From Pelagimonas phthalicica (GTDB lineage Bacteria > Pseudomonadota > Alphaproteobacteria > Rhodobacterales > Rhodobacteraceae): a stretch of DNA of 64,000 bases. Shown one piece after another: positions 26,484 through 35,755 of this stretch. Within the stretch, counting starts at the first letter, position 1; every line of letters starts with the position of its first letter. The position numbers and the translations under genes were made by a program. The DNA is taken from NCBI RefSeq assembly GCF_004364805.1, contig NZ_SOAP01000003.1:310001-374000 (forward strand). The letters are read 5' to 3'. Under the pieces are notes generated by a model. The model did not search any database and was not told the origin of the DNA. It saw only the letters and a list, made by a program, of their open reading frames with translations.

Positions 26484-27281
26484 ATGCAAGGCAGTGCAAA
26501 TCTCAACATCATGATCAAGGCCGCACGCAAAGCGGGTCGCTCTCTGGTCAAGGATTTCCGTGAGGTTGAAAACCTCCAGGTGTCGATGAAAGGCGCGGGG
26601 GATTTTGTGTCTCGTGCGGATGTGGCGGCTGAAAACATCCTCAAAGAGGAATTGATGGGCGCGCGTCCGACCTATGGCTGGTTGGGCGAAGAAAGCGACG
26701 AGATCGCGGGCCAAGACCCGACCCGCCGTTGGATCGTTGACCCGCTGGATGGCACCACCAACTTTTTGCACGGGTTGCCGCACTGGGCCGTATCCATCGC
26801 GTTGGAGCACAAAGGTCAGATCGTCTCTGCCGTGGTGTTTGACCCGGCCAAAGACGAAATGTTCTATGCCGAGCGCGGGGCAGGGGCCTGGTTGAATGAC
26901 AGCAACCGTATTCGTGTGTCTGGTCGCCGCCGCATGATCGAAGGGGTGTTTGCCACCGGCATCCCCTTTGCCGCCAAGCGCACCTTGCCTGCCACGCTCA
27001 AGGATCTGGCGCGCATCATGCCCGAATGCGCCGGTGTGCGCCGTTTTGGCTCTGCCGCTCTGGATTTGGCCTATGTCGCTGCAGGTCGCTATGATGGCTA
27101 TTGGGAACGCGAGCTGAACCTTTGGGACATCGCCGCCGGTTACCTGATCGCCAAAGAGGCTGGCGCTCTGGTCGAAGGCATCCGCGGCTCAGACCAGGAT
27201 CCGCTGGAAACCGGCAGCCTGATCTGCGCCAACAACGACATCTTCAGCACCTTTGCCAAGGTCATTCGTTCCGAAGGCTAA
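26484..27281 (+). CDS. suhB: Inositol-1-monophosphatase family protein SuhB
   Basis: A 265-residue magnesium-dependent inositol monophosphatase. The metal sites are clear: Glu69/Glu70 in WLGEESDE, Asp86 and Asp89 in WIVDPLDGTTNFLHG, and the later aspartate in LNLWDIAAGYLIAKEAGA. In bacteria SuhB also takes part in rRNA transcription and ribosome maturation, so the cellular role may go beyond inositol phosphate. Its last 20 bases overlap the end of the convergent PhyH gene. Confidence 0.9.
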   Translation: MQGSANLNIMIKAARKAGRSLVKDFREVENLQVSMKGAGDFVSRADVAAENILKEELMGARPTYGWLGEESDEIAGQDPTRRWIVDPLDGTTNFLHGLPHWAVSIALEHKGQIVSAVVFDPAKDEMFYAERGAGAWLNDSNRIRVSGRRRMIEGVFATGIPFAAKRTLPATLKDLARIMPECAGVRRFGSAALDLAYVAAGRYDGYWERELNLWDIAAGYLIAKEAGALVEGIRGSDQDPLETGSLICANNDIFSTFAKVIRSEG

Positions 27282-27909
27282 GCCATTGCAGCGGGGAGGG
27301 TAGGGATTGCGTCGCCAAATCAATGCGCAACACCGCGCGGGATTTTGCGCTGTGTGTCTTGCCTGATCTGTGCAGTGTGAGCATCGGCATCACCAAGAGA
27401 TCGCCAGCCTTGCCGGCCTCCAATTCTTTAGGAAAACGCTTGGCTTGGTCATCGGCCTGATCCGATGGAACCAGGCCCGCGCAATGACTGCCTGCGGCGA
27501 ATTCCATCCCCCCTTGATCCGGGCCAATGTCCTCTAGCAAGAGCCGCGTAAAGAGCATCGTTTCCAAGACATGTTCAGGCGGTTCACAATGCCAGATACC
27601 CGCCTTGCAGGACCAGTTTTTGTAGCCCGGCACCTCCTGTTGCTCTGCCACTGCGATAACGCGGTCTTGGTGCCAGGGCAGGGTCCAATTTTGGTTCTGT
27701 TGCTTATCGAACCCAACAACCCGCGTGATGATGGCCCCCGAGCTAATGAGATGCAGCGGCAGATTTTGCGTGAGCAAAAGCGCGATGTCTGATGTCAATT
27801 CAATGCGGGTGCCGGGGCGCTTGGCTGCCAGGCAGAGGCTCCGCAGCTCTTGCGCCACATCCCGACGTACCGCGTTGCGAAGCCAATAGGGTTTGTCAGG
27901 CAGCCTCAC
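27262..27909 (-). CDS. Phytanoyl-CoA dioxygenase (PhyH)-like protein, short form
   Basis: A 215-residue Fe(II)/2-oxoglutarate oxygenase-like protein. The iron triad appears as His80 and Asp82 (LPWHQDRVIAV) and His180 (MLTLHRSGKT), with Arg191 placed to bind 2-oxoglutarate. It is shorter than usual at the N-terminus. The ATG overlaps the stop of the preceding, longer PhyH gene by four bases, so translation is coupled. Its 3' end overlaps suhB. The substrate is not known. Confidence 0.75.
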   Translation of the reverse strand: MRLPDKPYWLRNAVRRDVAQELRSLCLAAKRPGTRIELTSDIALLLTQNLPLHLISSGAIITRVVGFDKQQNQNWTLPWHQDRVIAVAEQQEVPGYKNWSCKAGIWHCEPPEHVLETMLFTRLLLEDIGPDQGGMEFAAGSHCAGLVPSDQADDQAKRFPKELEAGKAGDLLVMPMLTLHRSGKTHSAKSRAVLRIDLATQSLPSPLQWLSLRNE

Positions 27910-28700
27910 CGCTCAAACAAAACCGGAAACCAATCCTCGCGCAGCCTTTGTCCCTCTTGCATCTCATGCCCCGGAAAGGGGGGCGAGGTGCGGCCAGGGC
28001 GGGTGACATAACGCGCGTCATCCCCCAACATGCGCAATGAAAACGCACGACGACGTTGGTCTGTCGTGTTGCCGCGTGCGCCATGCAGGATGTCATAGTT
28101 AAAGGCCACCGCGTCACCCGGTTCCATCTGCCATTCCAGAATGGTCATCCCTTCGGCATCCGGGTCCGGCACGGGCATATAGGCGTCTTCATCCGGATAG
28201 AAATTCTCTTCTGACAGCCAGCGGGTGGGCAGCACCGGCTTGTCCCATAGATGTGACCCCGCAACACAGCGCAACGAAGCCTCGGTCACCGGGTCGAGCG
28301 GCGACCAAAAGCTGACCGTCTGACGCCCGGAGACAAAGTAATAGGGGCCATCCTGATGCCAGGGGGTCGGCTTGGAGGTGCCGGGCTCCTTGACCAGGAC
28401 ATGGTCGTGAAACAGCTGCGTGCTGCGGGATTGCATCAGGTCGGCGGCCACTTCGGCGGCGGCGCTTTTGCGGATAACGGTTTCAAACTCGGGAATGCGC
28501 TGCCAATTGCAATAATCGTCAAAAAACCGCCCGGCCTCACCCTTATGCAGGTTCTCAGCCGCATAAGGGCCGGGATCAGCCATGTTGCGCGCGACACCAG
28601 CGCGGAGCGTTTCGACATGATCCGCCCAAAGCCCCTTGATCAGGGTGACACCATCGCGCTGGAACTGATCCACATGGTCCCGCGTTACCAAATTATGCAT
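27906..28700 (-). CDS. Phytanoyl-CoA dioxygenase (PhyH) family protein
   Basis: A 264-residue PhyH-family oxygenase. The iron ligands are His115 and Asp117 (PTPWHQDGPYYF) and His206 (NYDILHGARGNTT), and RRAFSLRML supplies the 2-oxoglutarate arginine. The context is an operon order of rhomboid, GFA-type protein, this gene, then a second PhyH gene, with short gaps or overlaps throughout. Bacterial PhyH proteins hydroxylate many small molecules, so the substrate cannot be guessed. Confidence 0.85.
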   Translation of the reverse strand: MHNLVTRDHVDQFQRDGVTLIKGLWADHVETLRAGVARNMADPGPYAAENLHKGEAGRFFDDYCNWQRIPEFETVIRKSAAAEVAADLMQSRSTQLFHDHVLVKEPGTSKPTPWHQDGPYYFVSGRQTVSFWSPLDPVTEASLRCVAGSHLWDKPVLPTRWLSEENFYPDEDAYMPVPDPDAEGMTILEWQMEPGDAVAFNYDILHGARGNTTDQRRRAFSLRMLGDDARYVTRPGRTSPPFPGHEMQEGQRLREDWFPVLFER

Positions 28701-28709
28701 GTTGACTCC

Positions 28710-29078
28710 CTATTGATCGGACGGATGGTTCACCCCATCCACCCACTTGACCGGTTCCATATCCTTGGGCTCTACCCCTTCGATTGTATAGAGATTTACT
28801 CCATATTCATTCGGGTTGGAGCGGCGTTGGTGAAACATGTAGATCCCACAGACCGAGCAGAACCGATGTTTCGCTGTGTGGGTGTTAAAGGAATACAGCG
28901 TCAGCTTGTCTTCGCCCTTGACCACGTCGATGCCCCCCAAAGGGGCGGAAACAGCCGGGGCCCCGCGACGGCGGCAAAAGGAACAATCGCATCGGCGCGC
29001 GGTGTTTAATCCATCGCTCAGGGTGACCCGCAATTCGACAGCGCCGCAATGGCAGGTGGCTTTGACTGTTTCACTCAT
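28710..29078 (-). CDS. GFA/CENP-V-type zinc protein
   Basis: A 122-residue protein of the GFA family (glutathione-dependent formaldehyde-activating-like, CENP-V fold). Zinc cysteines are in place: CHC (Cys9, Cys11), CDCSFC (Cys30, Cys32, Cys35) and FCSVCG (Cys74, Cys77). Many members bind glutathione adducts, but actual formaldehyde activation is doubtful for most. Its ATG overlaps the rhomboid stop by four bases. Confidence 0.85.
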   Translation of the reverse strand: MSETVKATCHCGAVELRVTLSDGLNTARRCDCSFCRRRGAPAVSAPLGGIDVVKGEDKLTLYSFNTHTAKHRFCSVCGIYMFHQRRSNPNEYGVNLYTIEGVEPKDMEPVKWVDGVNHPSDQ

Positions 29079-29812
29079 TTTCGACGGATCCTTGGTACTT
29101 GGGTATAAGAATACTGAGCCTCGGGATGGGGCGGATGGAATTGGTTGTCATGCCAAAATCGCGTGCCGCCAAGGCGCAGGAATGTCGGCAAAGTCAGGAT
29201 GATCCCGGCAATAAACCCACCGGCATGGGCCCAGTAAGCGACGCCGCCGCCGTTCGGGTCAGATCCGACACCGCCAATCAATTGCATGGCAAACCAGATC
29301 AGCAAAGTGATCCAGGCCGGGATTGGGAAAATTTTGAAAAACACGATCAGGATCAGAATGATGTCGATGCGCGCGCGCGGGTAAAGCAGCAGATACCCCC
29401 CCATCACCCCGGCAATCGCACCCGAGGCACCGACCGTGGGGACATTAGAATAGGGGGCAGACAGGTAATGGATCAACCCGGCGGCAATCCCGGCGGCTAG
29501 GTAAAAGAAGAGAAAGCCGAAATGGCCCATCTCGTCTTCCATATTGTCGCCAAAGATGAACAGAAACAGCATGTTGCCTGCAAGATGGGCGAGGCCGCCA
29601 TGCAGAAACATCGAGGTGAGCAGCCCGGTAAACCCATCCCCTTGGCTCAGGAAAACCGGGACCAGCGCGTAATCCGCGTAAAAGGCCAGCAGTTGCCGGG
29701 GCGAGGCCGAGAGATGCCAGGTTGAGACAAAGATCACCACATTCAAGACGATCAGCGCATAGGTGACATAGGGCGTGCGCCCCGAAGGGTTGTGATCTCG
29801 GATCGGAAACAT
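29075..29812 (-). CDS. Rhomboid-family intramembrane serine protease
   Basis: A 245-residue membrane protein with six or so transmembrane segments. The rhomboid active site is complete: Ser130 in VGASGAIAGVMGGY, His196 in YWAHAGGFIAG, and the oxyanion-side HLAGNMLFLF (His76, Asn80). It probably cleaves substrate helices within the inner membrane. It is first in an operon with GFA and two PhyH genes, which gives no clue to its substrate. Confidence 0.9.
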   Translation of the reverse strand: MFPIRDHNPSGRTPYVTYALIVLNVVIFVSTWHLSASPRQLLAFYADYALVPVFLSQGDGFTGLLTSMFLHGGLAHLAGNMLFLFIFGDNMEDEMGHFGFLFFYLAAGIAAGLIHYLSAPYSNVPTVGASGAIAGVMGGYLLLYPRARIDIILILIVFFKIFPIPAWITLLIWFAMQLIGGVGSDPNGGGVAYWAHAGGFIAGIILTLPTFLRLGGTRFWHDNQFHPPHPEAQYSYTQVPRIRRK

Positions 29813-29893
29813 AGCGGCAGAGTGCCAGTTTGTCCCCGCGCGTCAAGGCGGAACCAAAAGGCCCCGCCTTGAAAACTGTTTTGGTTTGGGCGC

Positions 29894-32800
29894 TTACCCT
29901 TCGCCTGCCAGCAAGGATGCGTTGCCCCCTGCGGCGGTGGTGTCGATGCAGACATGACGCTCGGCGCGGACATGGGCGATGTCAGGCGCGTCGGTGATCA
30001 GGGGGAGCAACGCACCAGTGCGCTCTGCCAGAGCGCTGCGATAGGCGCGCGCGTCGGCTTCATCTCCCCACCACAATGCGCCAGCAAAACCGGGCAGGTC
30101 TTGCAAGGCGTCAGCAGGAACCGATCCATGGGCCTCGACCGCGACGCCACCAAGCGCAGTGACCGCCTGCGCCTGCGCGGCGGCGCAATCTGCTCCGGGG
30201 CCAAGGCACAGAACTGGCGGGCGGGCCATATGGCTGTGCTGGTTGGATTCACCAGTTGGCCCGGGCAGGTCCAGCGTTGCCTCTGGCGTTGCAGGGCCCG
30301 CTGCCTCCAGCGCCGATTGCAGGCGTGTGGCGTTGTCTTGTCCGGCCCAATCCTGACCCGCGACAGGCGCAGGCTGTTGGCGGAAACGATCGACATAGAA
30401 CGGGCCGCCTGCCTTGGGGCCGGTGCCCGAAAGGCCCTCGCCGCCAAAGGGTTGGCTGCCGACAATCGCGCCAATCTGGTTGCGGTTGACATAGATATTG
30501 CCCGCGTGAACGCGCTCGGTCACATGCTGAACTCGGTCATCAATCCGCGTCATCAGGCCAAAGGTCAGGCCATAGCCGGTGGCATTGATCGCATCGATCA
30601 CCGCATCGACCTCATCGGCCTTGAAGGTTGCCACATGCAGAACCGGGCCAAAGATCTCGCGTTCCAGATCGGCAATCCCGTTGATACGCACCAGGGTGGG
30701 GGGCACGTAATAGCCGGTTTCAGGCACGGCGCAGCGCTTGATCTCGCGACCTTCGCTGCGGGCCAGATCGATATGGGCCATGATCCCGGCGCGCGCCTCT
30801 TCGTCGATCACCGGCCCAAGGTCCGAGCGCAACTCCCACGGGTTGGCGGGCACCAACGTGTCCATGGCCCCGGTGAGCATTTCCAGGAAGTCCTCGGCGA
30901 TGTCTTCTTGGACATAGAGGCAGCGCAGGGCCGAGCAGCGCTGGCCCGCCGATTGAAACGCGCTTTCGACGATGGCTTGCACGGCTTGTTCGGGCAGGGC
31001 GGTGCTGTCGACGATCATAGCGTTCAAACCGCCTGTTTCCGCAATCAGCGGCGTGCCGGGGGCGAGGTTTTTCGCAACGGATTTGTGGATGATCTGCGCG
31101 GTTTCGGTCGAGCCGGTAAAGGCCACGCCCGCGACCTGCGGTTGCGAGGTCAGTGCCGCGCCGACATCCCCGGCACCGGGTAGCAGTTGCAAGGCTGTGA
31201 CCGGCACGCCCGCCTCATGCAGCAATTGCACAGCACGATGGGCGATCAGGCAGGTTTGTTCAGCCGGTTTGGCCAAAACAGCGTTGCCTGCCGCCAAAGC
31301 CGCCGCAATTTGACCGGTAAAGATCGCCAGAGGGAAGTTCCAGGGCGAGATGCAGGCAATGACGCCACGGGCCGGGGCCCCAGCGCTTCGCACCGCATAG
31401 TAGCGCAGGAAATCCACCGCTTCGCGCAGCTCGGCCACCACGTCGAGATTGGTCTTGCCTGCTTCGCGATGCAGCAGGGCAAAGAATTCGCCAAAATGGG
31501 CCTCGTAAAGGTCGGCGGCGCGGTTCAGCGCTGCGGCGCGCTCATCCGGGGAGGCATCCCATAGGGTCGCGGCCTCGGCAGCGATGGCCACGGTTTCCGG
31601 GGTGGCCCAGGTGATCGAGCCAACGGTTTCGCTGGGGTAAGACGGATTGAGCACCGGGCTTATTGTGCCGGATGGCGCGTCTTTCGCCACAAGGGGCGCT
31701 GCCTGCCATTGCGCGGCCTGAAAGGGCGCGCGGGCGGCGTCGATCTGTTCCAATGTCGGGCGATGACGCAGATCGAACCCTTTGGAATTGACCCGCTCCG
31801 GTGCAAACAAATCCGGGCCTGCGGTGATCTTTCCTGTGACCACTTCATCGAACGGATCGGCGGCGACCACTTCGGGCGCGACATCTTCGTCGACAATCTG
31901 GTTCACAAAAGAGGAGTTCGCGCCATTTTCCAAGAGGCGGCGCACCAGATAGGCCAGCAGATCGCTATGCGCGCCCACAGGGGCATAGATCCGGCAGCGG
32001 GTCAAATTCTGCTCTTTCACCAGATCATGCAGAGTCTCGCCCATTCCATGCAAGCGCTGGAACTCAAAGGCGTCTTTGTCGTCCGCCATATGCAGGATGG
32101 CGCTGACCGTATGGGCGTTATGGGTGGCAAATTGCGGATAGATCCGGTCAACCATGTTCAACAATTTGCGGGCATTCGCGATATAGGAAATGTCGGAATG
32201 GGCTTTGTTGGTGAAGACCGGGAAACCGTCGAGACCAGCCACCTGGGCCTTTTTGATTTCGCTATCCCAATAGGCCCCCTTGACCAGTCGCACCATGATG
32301 CGGCGGTCGTGTTTCTGGGCAAGTTCATAGAGATAGTCGATGGTGCAGCCGGCGCGCTGGCCATAGGCTTGCACGACAACGCCGAACCCGTCCCAACCTG
32401 CGAGGGATGGATCGCTCAGCACCGCCTCAATGACATCCAGCGACAGGGCGAGACGCTCGGATTCTTCGGCGTCGATGTTCAGCCCGATCCCGGCGGAACG
32501 CGCCAGACCGGCCAGAGAGCGCAGGCGCGGCACCAGATTTTGCATCACCGCGTCGCGCTGCATCTCGTCATAACGCGCATAAAGCGCCGACAGCTTGACC
32601 GAAATACCGGGGTTTTCACGAATATCGTCGCTGTGCGCTGCATCCGCGATGGCCGAGATCGCGCGGGAATAGGCCAGGTGATAGCGCCGGGCATCCGCTT
32701 CGGTCCGCGCCGCTTCGCCGAGCATGTCGTAGCTATAGGTATAGCCCTTGGCCTCCATGGCGCTGCCGCGTTTCATGGCGGATTGGATGGTTTCCCCCAA

Positions 32801-33310
32801 AACAAATTGCGCGCCCATTTCTTTCATCGCGCGGGCGACGGCGGTGCGGATCACCGGCTCGCCCAGGCGTTTGATCGCGCCACGCAGGTGGCCAACGGGG
32901 CCGGGGGCGTCCTCTTTCAAAACTTTGCCGGTCAGCATCAGCGCCCAGGTCGAAGCATTCACCAGCGGAGAGGTCGAGGCCCCCATATGTTTGCCCCAGT
33001 TCGACGGAGCGATCTTGTCCTCGATCAGGGCGTCCATGGTGGTGGCATCAGGCACGCGCAGCAGCGCTTCGGCCAGACACATCAGGGCAATGCCTTCATC
33101 CGTGGACAGCCCGTATTCAGCAAGGAAAACTTCCATCAGGCCGGGTTTGGTAGACGAGCGGATGTCGCGCACCAATTGCGCCGCTTTCGCGCTGATGTCG
33201 ACCCGTTCCGATCCCGACAAGGCGGCGCTCTCCCGCAGGGTCGCGATGATCTCGGCCTCGTCGCTATAGGTCAGCTCATCGACAAGACGGCGGTGGTTTG
33301 AGAGCGGCAT
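29894..33310 (-). CDS. putA: Bifunctional proline dehydrogenase / glutamate-semialdehyde dehydrogenase PutA
   Basis: An 1138-residue PutA that oxidises proline to glutamate in two steps. The N-terminal part carries the FAD-dependent proline dehydrogenase barrel (VKGAYWDSEIKKAQ, YAPVGAHSDLLAYLVRRL). The aldehyde dehydrogenase follows (ISPWNFPLAIFTGQ, AFTGSTETA, AETGGLN), with catalytic Cys792 in GQRCSALRCLY. A divergent C-terminal domain completes it. There is no N-terminal ribbon-helix-helix domain, so it does not repress itself. Control should come from the divergent Lrp-type gene putR. Length is within the range for the longer PutA type. Confidence 0.95.
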   Translation of the reverse strand: MPLSNHRRLVDELTYSDEAEIIATLRESAALSGSERVDISAKAAQLVRDIRSSTKPGLMEVFLAEYGLSTDEGIALMCLAEALLRVPDATTMDALIEDKIAPSNWGKHMGASTSPLVNASTWALMLTGKVLKEDAPGPVGHLRGAIKRLGEPVIRTAVARAMKEMGAQFVLGETIQSAMKRGSAMEAKGYTYSYDMLGEAARTEADARRYHLAYSRAISAIADAAHSDDIRENPGISVKLSALYARYDEMQRDAVMQNLVPRLRSLAGLARSAGIGLNIDAEESERLALSLDVIEAVLSDPSLAGWDGFGVVVQAYGQRAGCTIDYLYELAQKHDRRIMVRLVKGAYWDSEIKKAQVAGLDGFPVFTNKAHSDISYIANARKLLNMVDRIYPQFATHNAHTVSAILHMADDKDAFEFQRLHGMGETLHDLVKEQNLTRCRIYAPVGAHSDLLAYLVRRLLENGANSSFVNQIVDEDVAPEVVAADPFDEVVTGKITAGPDLFAPERVNSKGFDLRHRPTLEQIDAARAPFQAAQWQAAPLVAKDAPSGTISPVLNPSYPSETVGSITWATPETVAIAAEAATLWDASPDERAAALNRAADLYEAHFGEFFALLHREAGKTNLDVVAELREAVDFLRYYAVRSAGAPARGVIACISPWNFPLAIFTGQIAAALAAGNAVLAKPAEQTCLIAHRAVQLLHEAGVPVTALQLLPGAGDVGAALTSQPQVAGVAFTGSTETAQIIHKSVAKNLAPGTPLIAETGGLNAMIVDSTALPEQAVQAIVESAFQSAGQRCSALRCLYVQEDIAEDFLEMLTGAMDTLVPANPWELRSDLGPVIDEEARAGIMAHIDLARSEGREIKRCAVPETGYYVPPTLVRINGIADLEREIFGPVLHVATFKADEVDAVIDAINATGYGLTFGLMTRIDDRVQHVTERVHAGNIYVNRNQIGAIVGSQPFGGEGLSGTGPKAGGPFYVDRFRQQPAPVAGQDWAGQDNATRLQSALEAAGPATPEATLDLPGPTGESNQHSHMARPPVLCLGPGADCAAAQAQAVTALGGVAVEAHGSVPADALQDLPGFAGALWWGDEADARAYRSALAERTGALLPLITDAPDIAHVRAERHVCIDTTAAGGNASLLAGEG

Positions 33311-33453
33311 GATGTCCTCCGTTGTTGGGGTTGTATTGAGGGCGGCGTGAAATGGGTCACTCTTCCTGTCTATCTTAAAGCTTGCGGTTTAATCGTCTGT
33401 TATTGTAGTCAGTGCTGACGATTTGACCTTTAAAACTGCGAAAGGGCAGTCAA
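33311..33453. promoter_or_regulatory. putA/putR divergent control region
   Basis: The 143-base AT-rich gap between the two start codons must hold both promoters and the expected PutR sites. Related Lrp-type PutR proteins activate putA from such gaps. No repeated operator could be defined by eye. Confidence 0.4.
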
Positions 33454-33924
33454 ATGGACCACTTAGATCTGGATCGGTTTGACAAAGCGATTCTGACCAC
33501 ATTGGCGGAAGAGGGGCGTATCTCGATTGCCGACCTTGCGCGGCGCATCGGGTTGTCGAAATCTCCGACCCAAGCGCGGCTGCGCAAATTGGAGCGTGAC
33601 GGCACCATCCGAGGTTACCGCGCCATTCTGGATCCGATCCAGCTTGGCCTTGATCATGTCGCCTTTGTCGAGGTGAAGATGAGCTCGACCAGCGAGGCCG
33701 CTCTGGCCAAATTCAACGCTGCGGCGGCCTCAGTTCCTGAAATTGAACAAGTGCATCTAATTGCAGGGAATTTTGACTACCTTCTCAAAGTGCGCACTGC
33801 TGACATGCGCGCCTATCGCCGTGTTCTAGCGGAAAAGATTTCGACCCTTCCAGGCATGTCTTCCACTTCGACCTATGTGGCGATGGAAGCGGTCAAAGAG
33901 GATGGTCTCGCAGACGTGACTTGA
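33454..33924 (+). CDS. putR: Lrp-family proline-responsive regulator PutR
   Basis: A 156-residue Lrp/AsnC protein: winged helix (LDRFDKAILTTLAEEGRISIADLARRIGLSKSPTQARLRKLE) and RAM domain (EQVHLIAGNFDYLLKVRTADM). Its position divergent from putA, with 143 bases shared, matches the PutR activators of alphaproteobacteria, which switch on proline breakdown when proline is present. The symbol is based on this context. Confidence 0.85.
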   Translation: MDHLDLDRFDKAILTTLAEEGRISIADLARRIGLSKSPTQARLRKLERDGTIRGYRAILDPIQLGLDHVAFVEVKMSSTSEAALAKFNAAAASVPEIEQVHLIAGNFDYLLKVRTADMRAYRRVLAEKISTLPGMSSTSTYVAMEAVKEDGLADVT

Positions 33925-33954
33925 TTTTCCGCAGGCGTGGGTCACCATTGGCCC

Positions 33955-34497
33955 ATGATACGCGCAACTCTTGTTTCCATCCTCTGGGCTGGGGCTGCCT
34001 TGGCCGATGGCTGTCCGGTTGCCCCTGATCACATCGCCGCCTTGCAGCCGCTTTACGAGGCGCTGCAACAGGTCGACAACGACTTCGAAGCGCAGCAGCT
34101 GTCCAACGAGATGTGGAAATACTGGGCGCAGGCCCCGGATGAGGCCAGCCAGGAGATGCTGGATGAGGGCATGAGTGCGCGCGCCTCCTGGGATTTTTTG
34201 CGCGCGATAGAGCGGTTTGACACGCTGGTAAGCTACTGTCCGTTCTATGCCGAAGGGTTCAATCAGCGCGCCTTTGTCAACTACTTGCGTCAGGATTACG
34301 AGGCCGCCTTGCCTGATCTTGACCGCGCCTTAGAGCTCAATCCGCGCCATATCGGGGCGCTGTCGGGCAAGGCGCTGACCTTGCTGGCAATGGGGCGCGA
34401 CTTTGAGGGGCAACAGACCTTGCGCGATGCGCTTGAGCTGAACCCGTGGCTGTCCGAACGCCACCTGATCCAGCCTTTGCCGGGGCAAGAACTTTAA
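33955..34497 (+). CDS. Exported TPR-repeat protein
   Basis: A 180-residue protein with a short signal peptide (MIRATLVSILWAGAALA). Two or three TPR units follow (ASWDFLRAIERFDTLVSYCPFYAEGFNQRA, YLRQDYEAALPDLDRALELNPRHIGALSG), then a final helix pair. It probably acts as a periplasmic protein-protein scaffold. The start at 33955 was chosen because the signal begins there. It follows putR by 30 bases but need not be related. Confidence 0.75.
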   Translation: MIRATLVSILWAGAALADGCPVAPDHIAALQPLYEALQQVDNDFEAQQLSNEMWKYWAQAPDEASQEMLDEGMSARASWDFLRAIERFDTLVSYCPFYAEGFNQRAFVNYLRQDYEAALPDLDRALELNPRHIGALSGKALTLLAMGRDFEGQQTLRDALELNPWLSERHLIQPLPGQEL

Positions 34498-34557
34498 CCA
34501 TTTCCTGACCCTATTGCTCTTTACACCACGGATGGCCCGGCTATTGTCGCGCCACTG

Positions 34558-34644
34558 GCCCGCGTGGTGGAATGGTAGACACAGGAGACTTAAAATCTCC
34601 AGGCTTAATAGGCCGTGCCGGTTCGAGTCCGGCCGCGGGTACCA
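34558..34644 (+). tRNA. tRNA-Leu (anticodon TAA)
   Basis: An 87-base class II tRNA with encoded CCA. Acceptor arms GCCCGCG and CGCGGGT pair with a terminal G-T. The anticodon stem GGAGA/TCTCC frames the loop CT-TAA-AA with TAA at 34591-34593. A long variable arm follows, and the T-loop GGTTCGAGTCC is intact. It reads UUA codons. The 223 bases after it are AT-richer and show no integrase, attachment repeat or other recognised feature. Confidence 0.95.
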
Positions 34645-34867
34645 GGTGTCAGGATCGCTATGACAAGCCCGTGGCTTGCGCCCCTTCCGCAGACCGCTAA
34701 CCGTATATCAGACATGGTAAAACTATGCTGGAACCGTCATTGATTGGGGCGGTGTGCCAGCGTGGAACCTCTTAATTTTAAGGCTCCATTAGGGGTGGAA
34801 ATCCAGACTAATCACAGTTCAAAAATCAACTATTATTTAGCAAGTTTTTAGCTGCTAGGTCACCCGC

Positions 34868-35308
34868 ATGAAACCCATCACCCAAAACTACACAACGCTC
34901 TTTGCGTCCTTGTTTTTGTCATCGAGCATCCTCTTCCTGAACACTCAAACCGCCCAAGCTGACAGTCTGGATGTCATGATCTACGAGCGCGGAGGGGATG
35001 GCCAAGTGGCGGAATGCACGTTGGACATGGTCGAGGGGCTGAACACCGAACGCGACGGGTTTTTATCCGTTCGTTCTGGCCCCGGTACCAGCTTTCGCCA
35101 AATCGATCAGCTTCATAACGGAGACTTTGTCATCACTTTTGACATTCGCGGCGATTGGGCTGGGGTCTATTATGGGCGCGGGCACGAGTTGATCGAGAAC
35201 GGCAATGAAATTGGTTGTGGCTATGTCGGTGAAGGCCAGCGTCCCGTGCCATATCCGGGCAAGAAGGGCTGGGTGCATCGCAATTGGCTGGTTCTGGTGG
35301 CCGGGTAA
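34868..35308 (+). CDS. Secreted SH3-type domain protein
   Basis: A 146-residue exported protein. The signal peptide runs to about residue 31 (TQTAQA-DS). The mature part is a bacterial SH3 domain: GFLSVRSGPGTSFRQIDQLHNGDFV, closing with GWVHRNWLVLVAG. Such domains often bind cell-wall or other periplasmic partners. It lies 223 bases after tRNA-Leu in an AT-richer patch and has no obvious partner. Confidence 0.78.
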   Translation: MKPITQNYTTLFASLFLSSSILFLNTQTAQADSLDVMIYERGGDGQVAECTLDMVEGLNTERDGFLSVRSGPGTSFRQIDQLHNGDFVITFDIRGDWAGVYYGRGHELIENGNEIGCGYVGEGQRPVPYPGKKGWVHRNWLVLVAG

Positions 35309-35338
35309 ACCGGCCTGCTCAACACGTGTCCGAAACCT

Positions 35339-35755
35339 TCAAACCTTGCGCAGACGGATCACCACATCCACCGCCGCGATTTCCATCCCTTCGGGGGCGT
35401 CGGGCAGTTCAACGATGCGCAGCTGTTCCGCCGGGGCGTCGGTCAGTTTGCCATCGTCTTCCCAAAAGAAATGCGGGTGATCATGGGTGTTGGTGTCAAA
35501 ATAGCTGCGCGAGCCATCGACGGTGACTTCTTGCATCAGGCCAGCGGAACAAAACGCCTTGAGCGTGTTGTAAACCGTGGCGAGCGAGACAGCTTCGCCC
35601 TGATCCTTGGCGCTTTCAAACAGGCTTTCGGCGGTGACATGGCGGTTTTGACCATCACCCACCAGCAGGGCCGCCAAAGTCAGCCTTTGCCGCGTCGGAC
35701 GCAGGTCCGATTTGCCAAGCCATTCCTTGCCGCGTGTCAGTGCCACTGAATTCAT
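35339..35755 (-). CDS. irr: Irr-type iron response regulator (Fur superfamily)
   Basis: A 138-residue Fur-superfamily protein closest to alphaproteobacterial Irr, which senses haem-iron status and controls iron genes. The winged helix has LRPTRQRLTLAALL and SLATVYNTLKAF. The metal region reads NTHDHPHFFWEDDGKL, the Irr form of the His cluster. The start at 35755 gives the family length. It is divergent from fabA, a pairing common in Rhodobacteraceae, but the reason is not clear. No Irr box was identified in the 212-base gap. Confidence 0.88.
   Translation of the reverse strand: MNSVALTRGKEWLGKSDLRPTRQRLTLAALLVGDGQNRHVTAESLFESAKDQGEAVSLATVYNTLKAFCSAGLMQEVTVDGSRSYFDTNTHDHPHFFWEDDGKLTDAPAEQLRIVELPDAPEGMEIAAVDVVIRLRKV

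Noticed and set aside
34558-35308. Genomic island inserted at tRNA-Leu
   Set aside because: There is no integrase, no repeat of the tRNA 3' end, and only one small SH3-domain gene before the conserved irr-fabA region.
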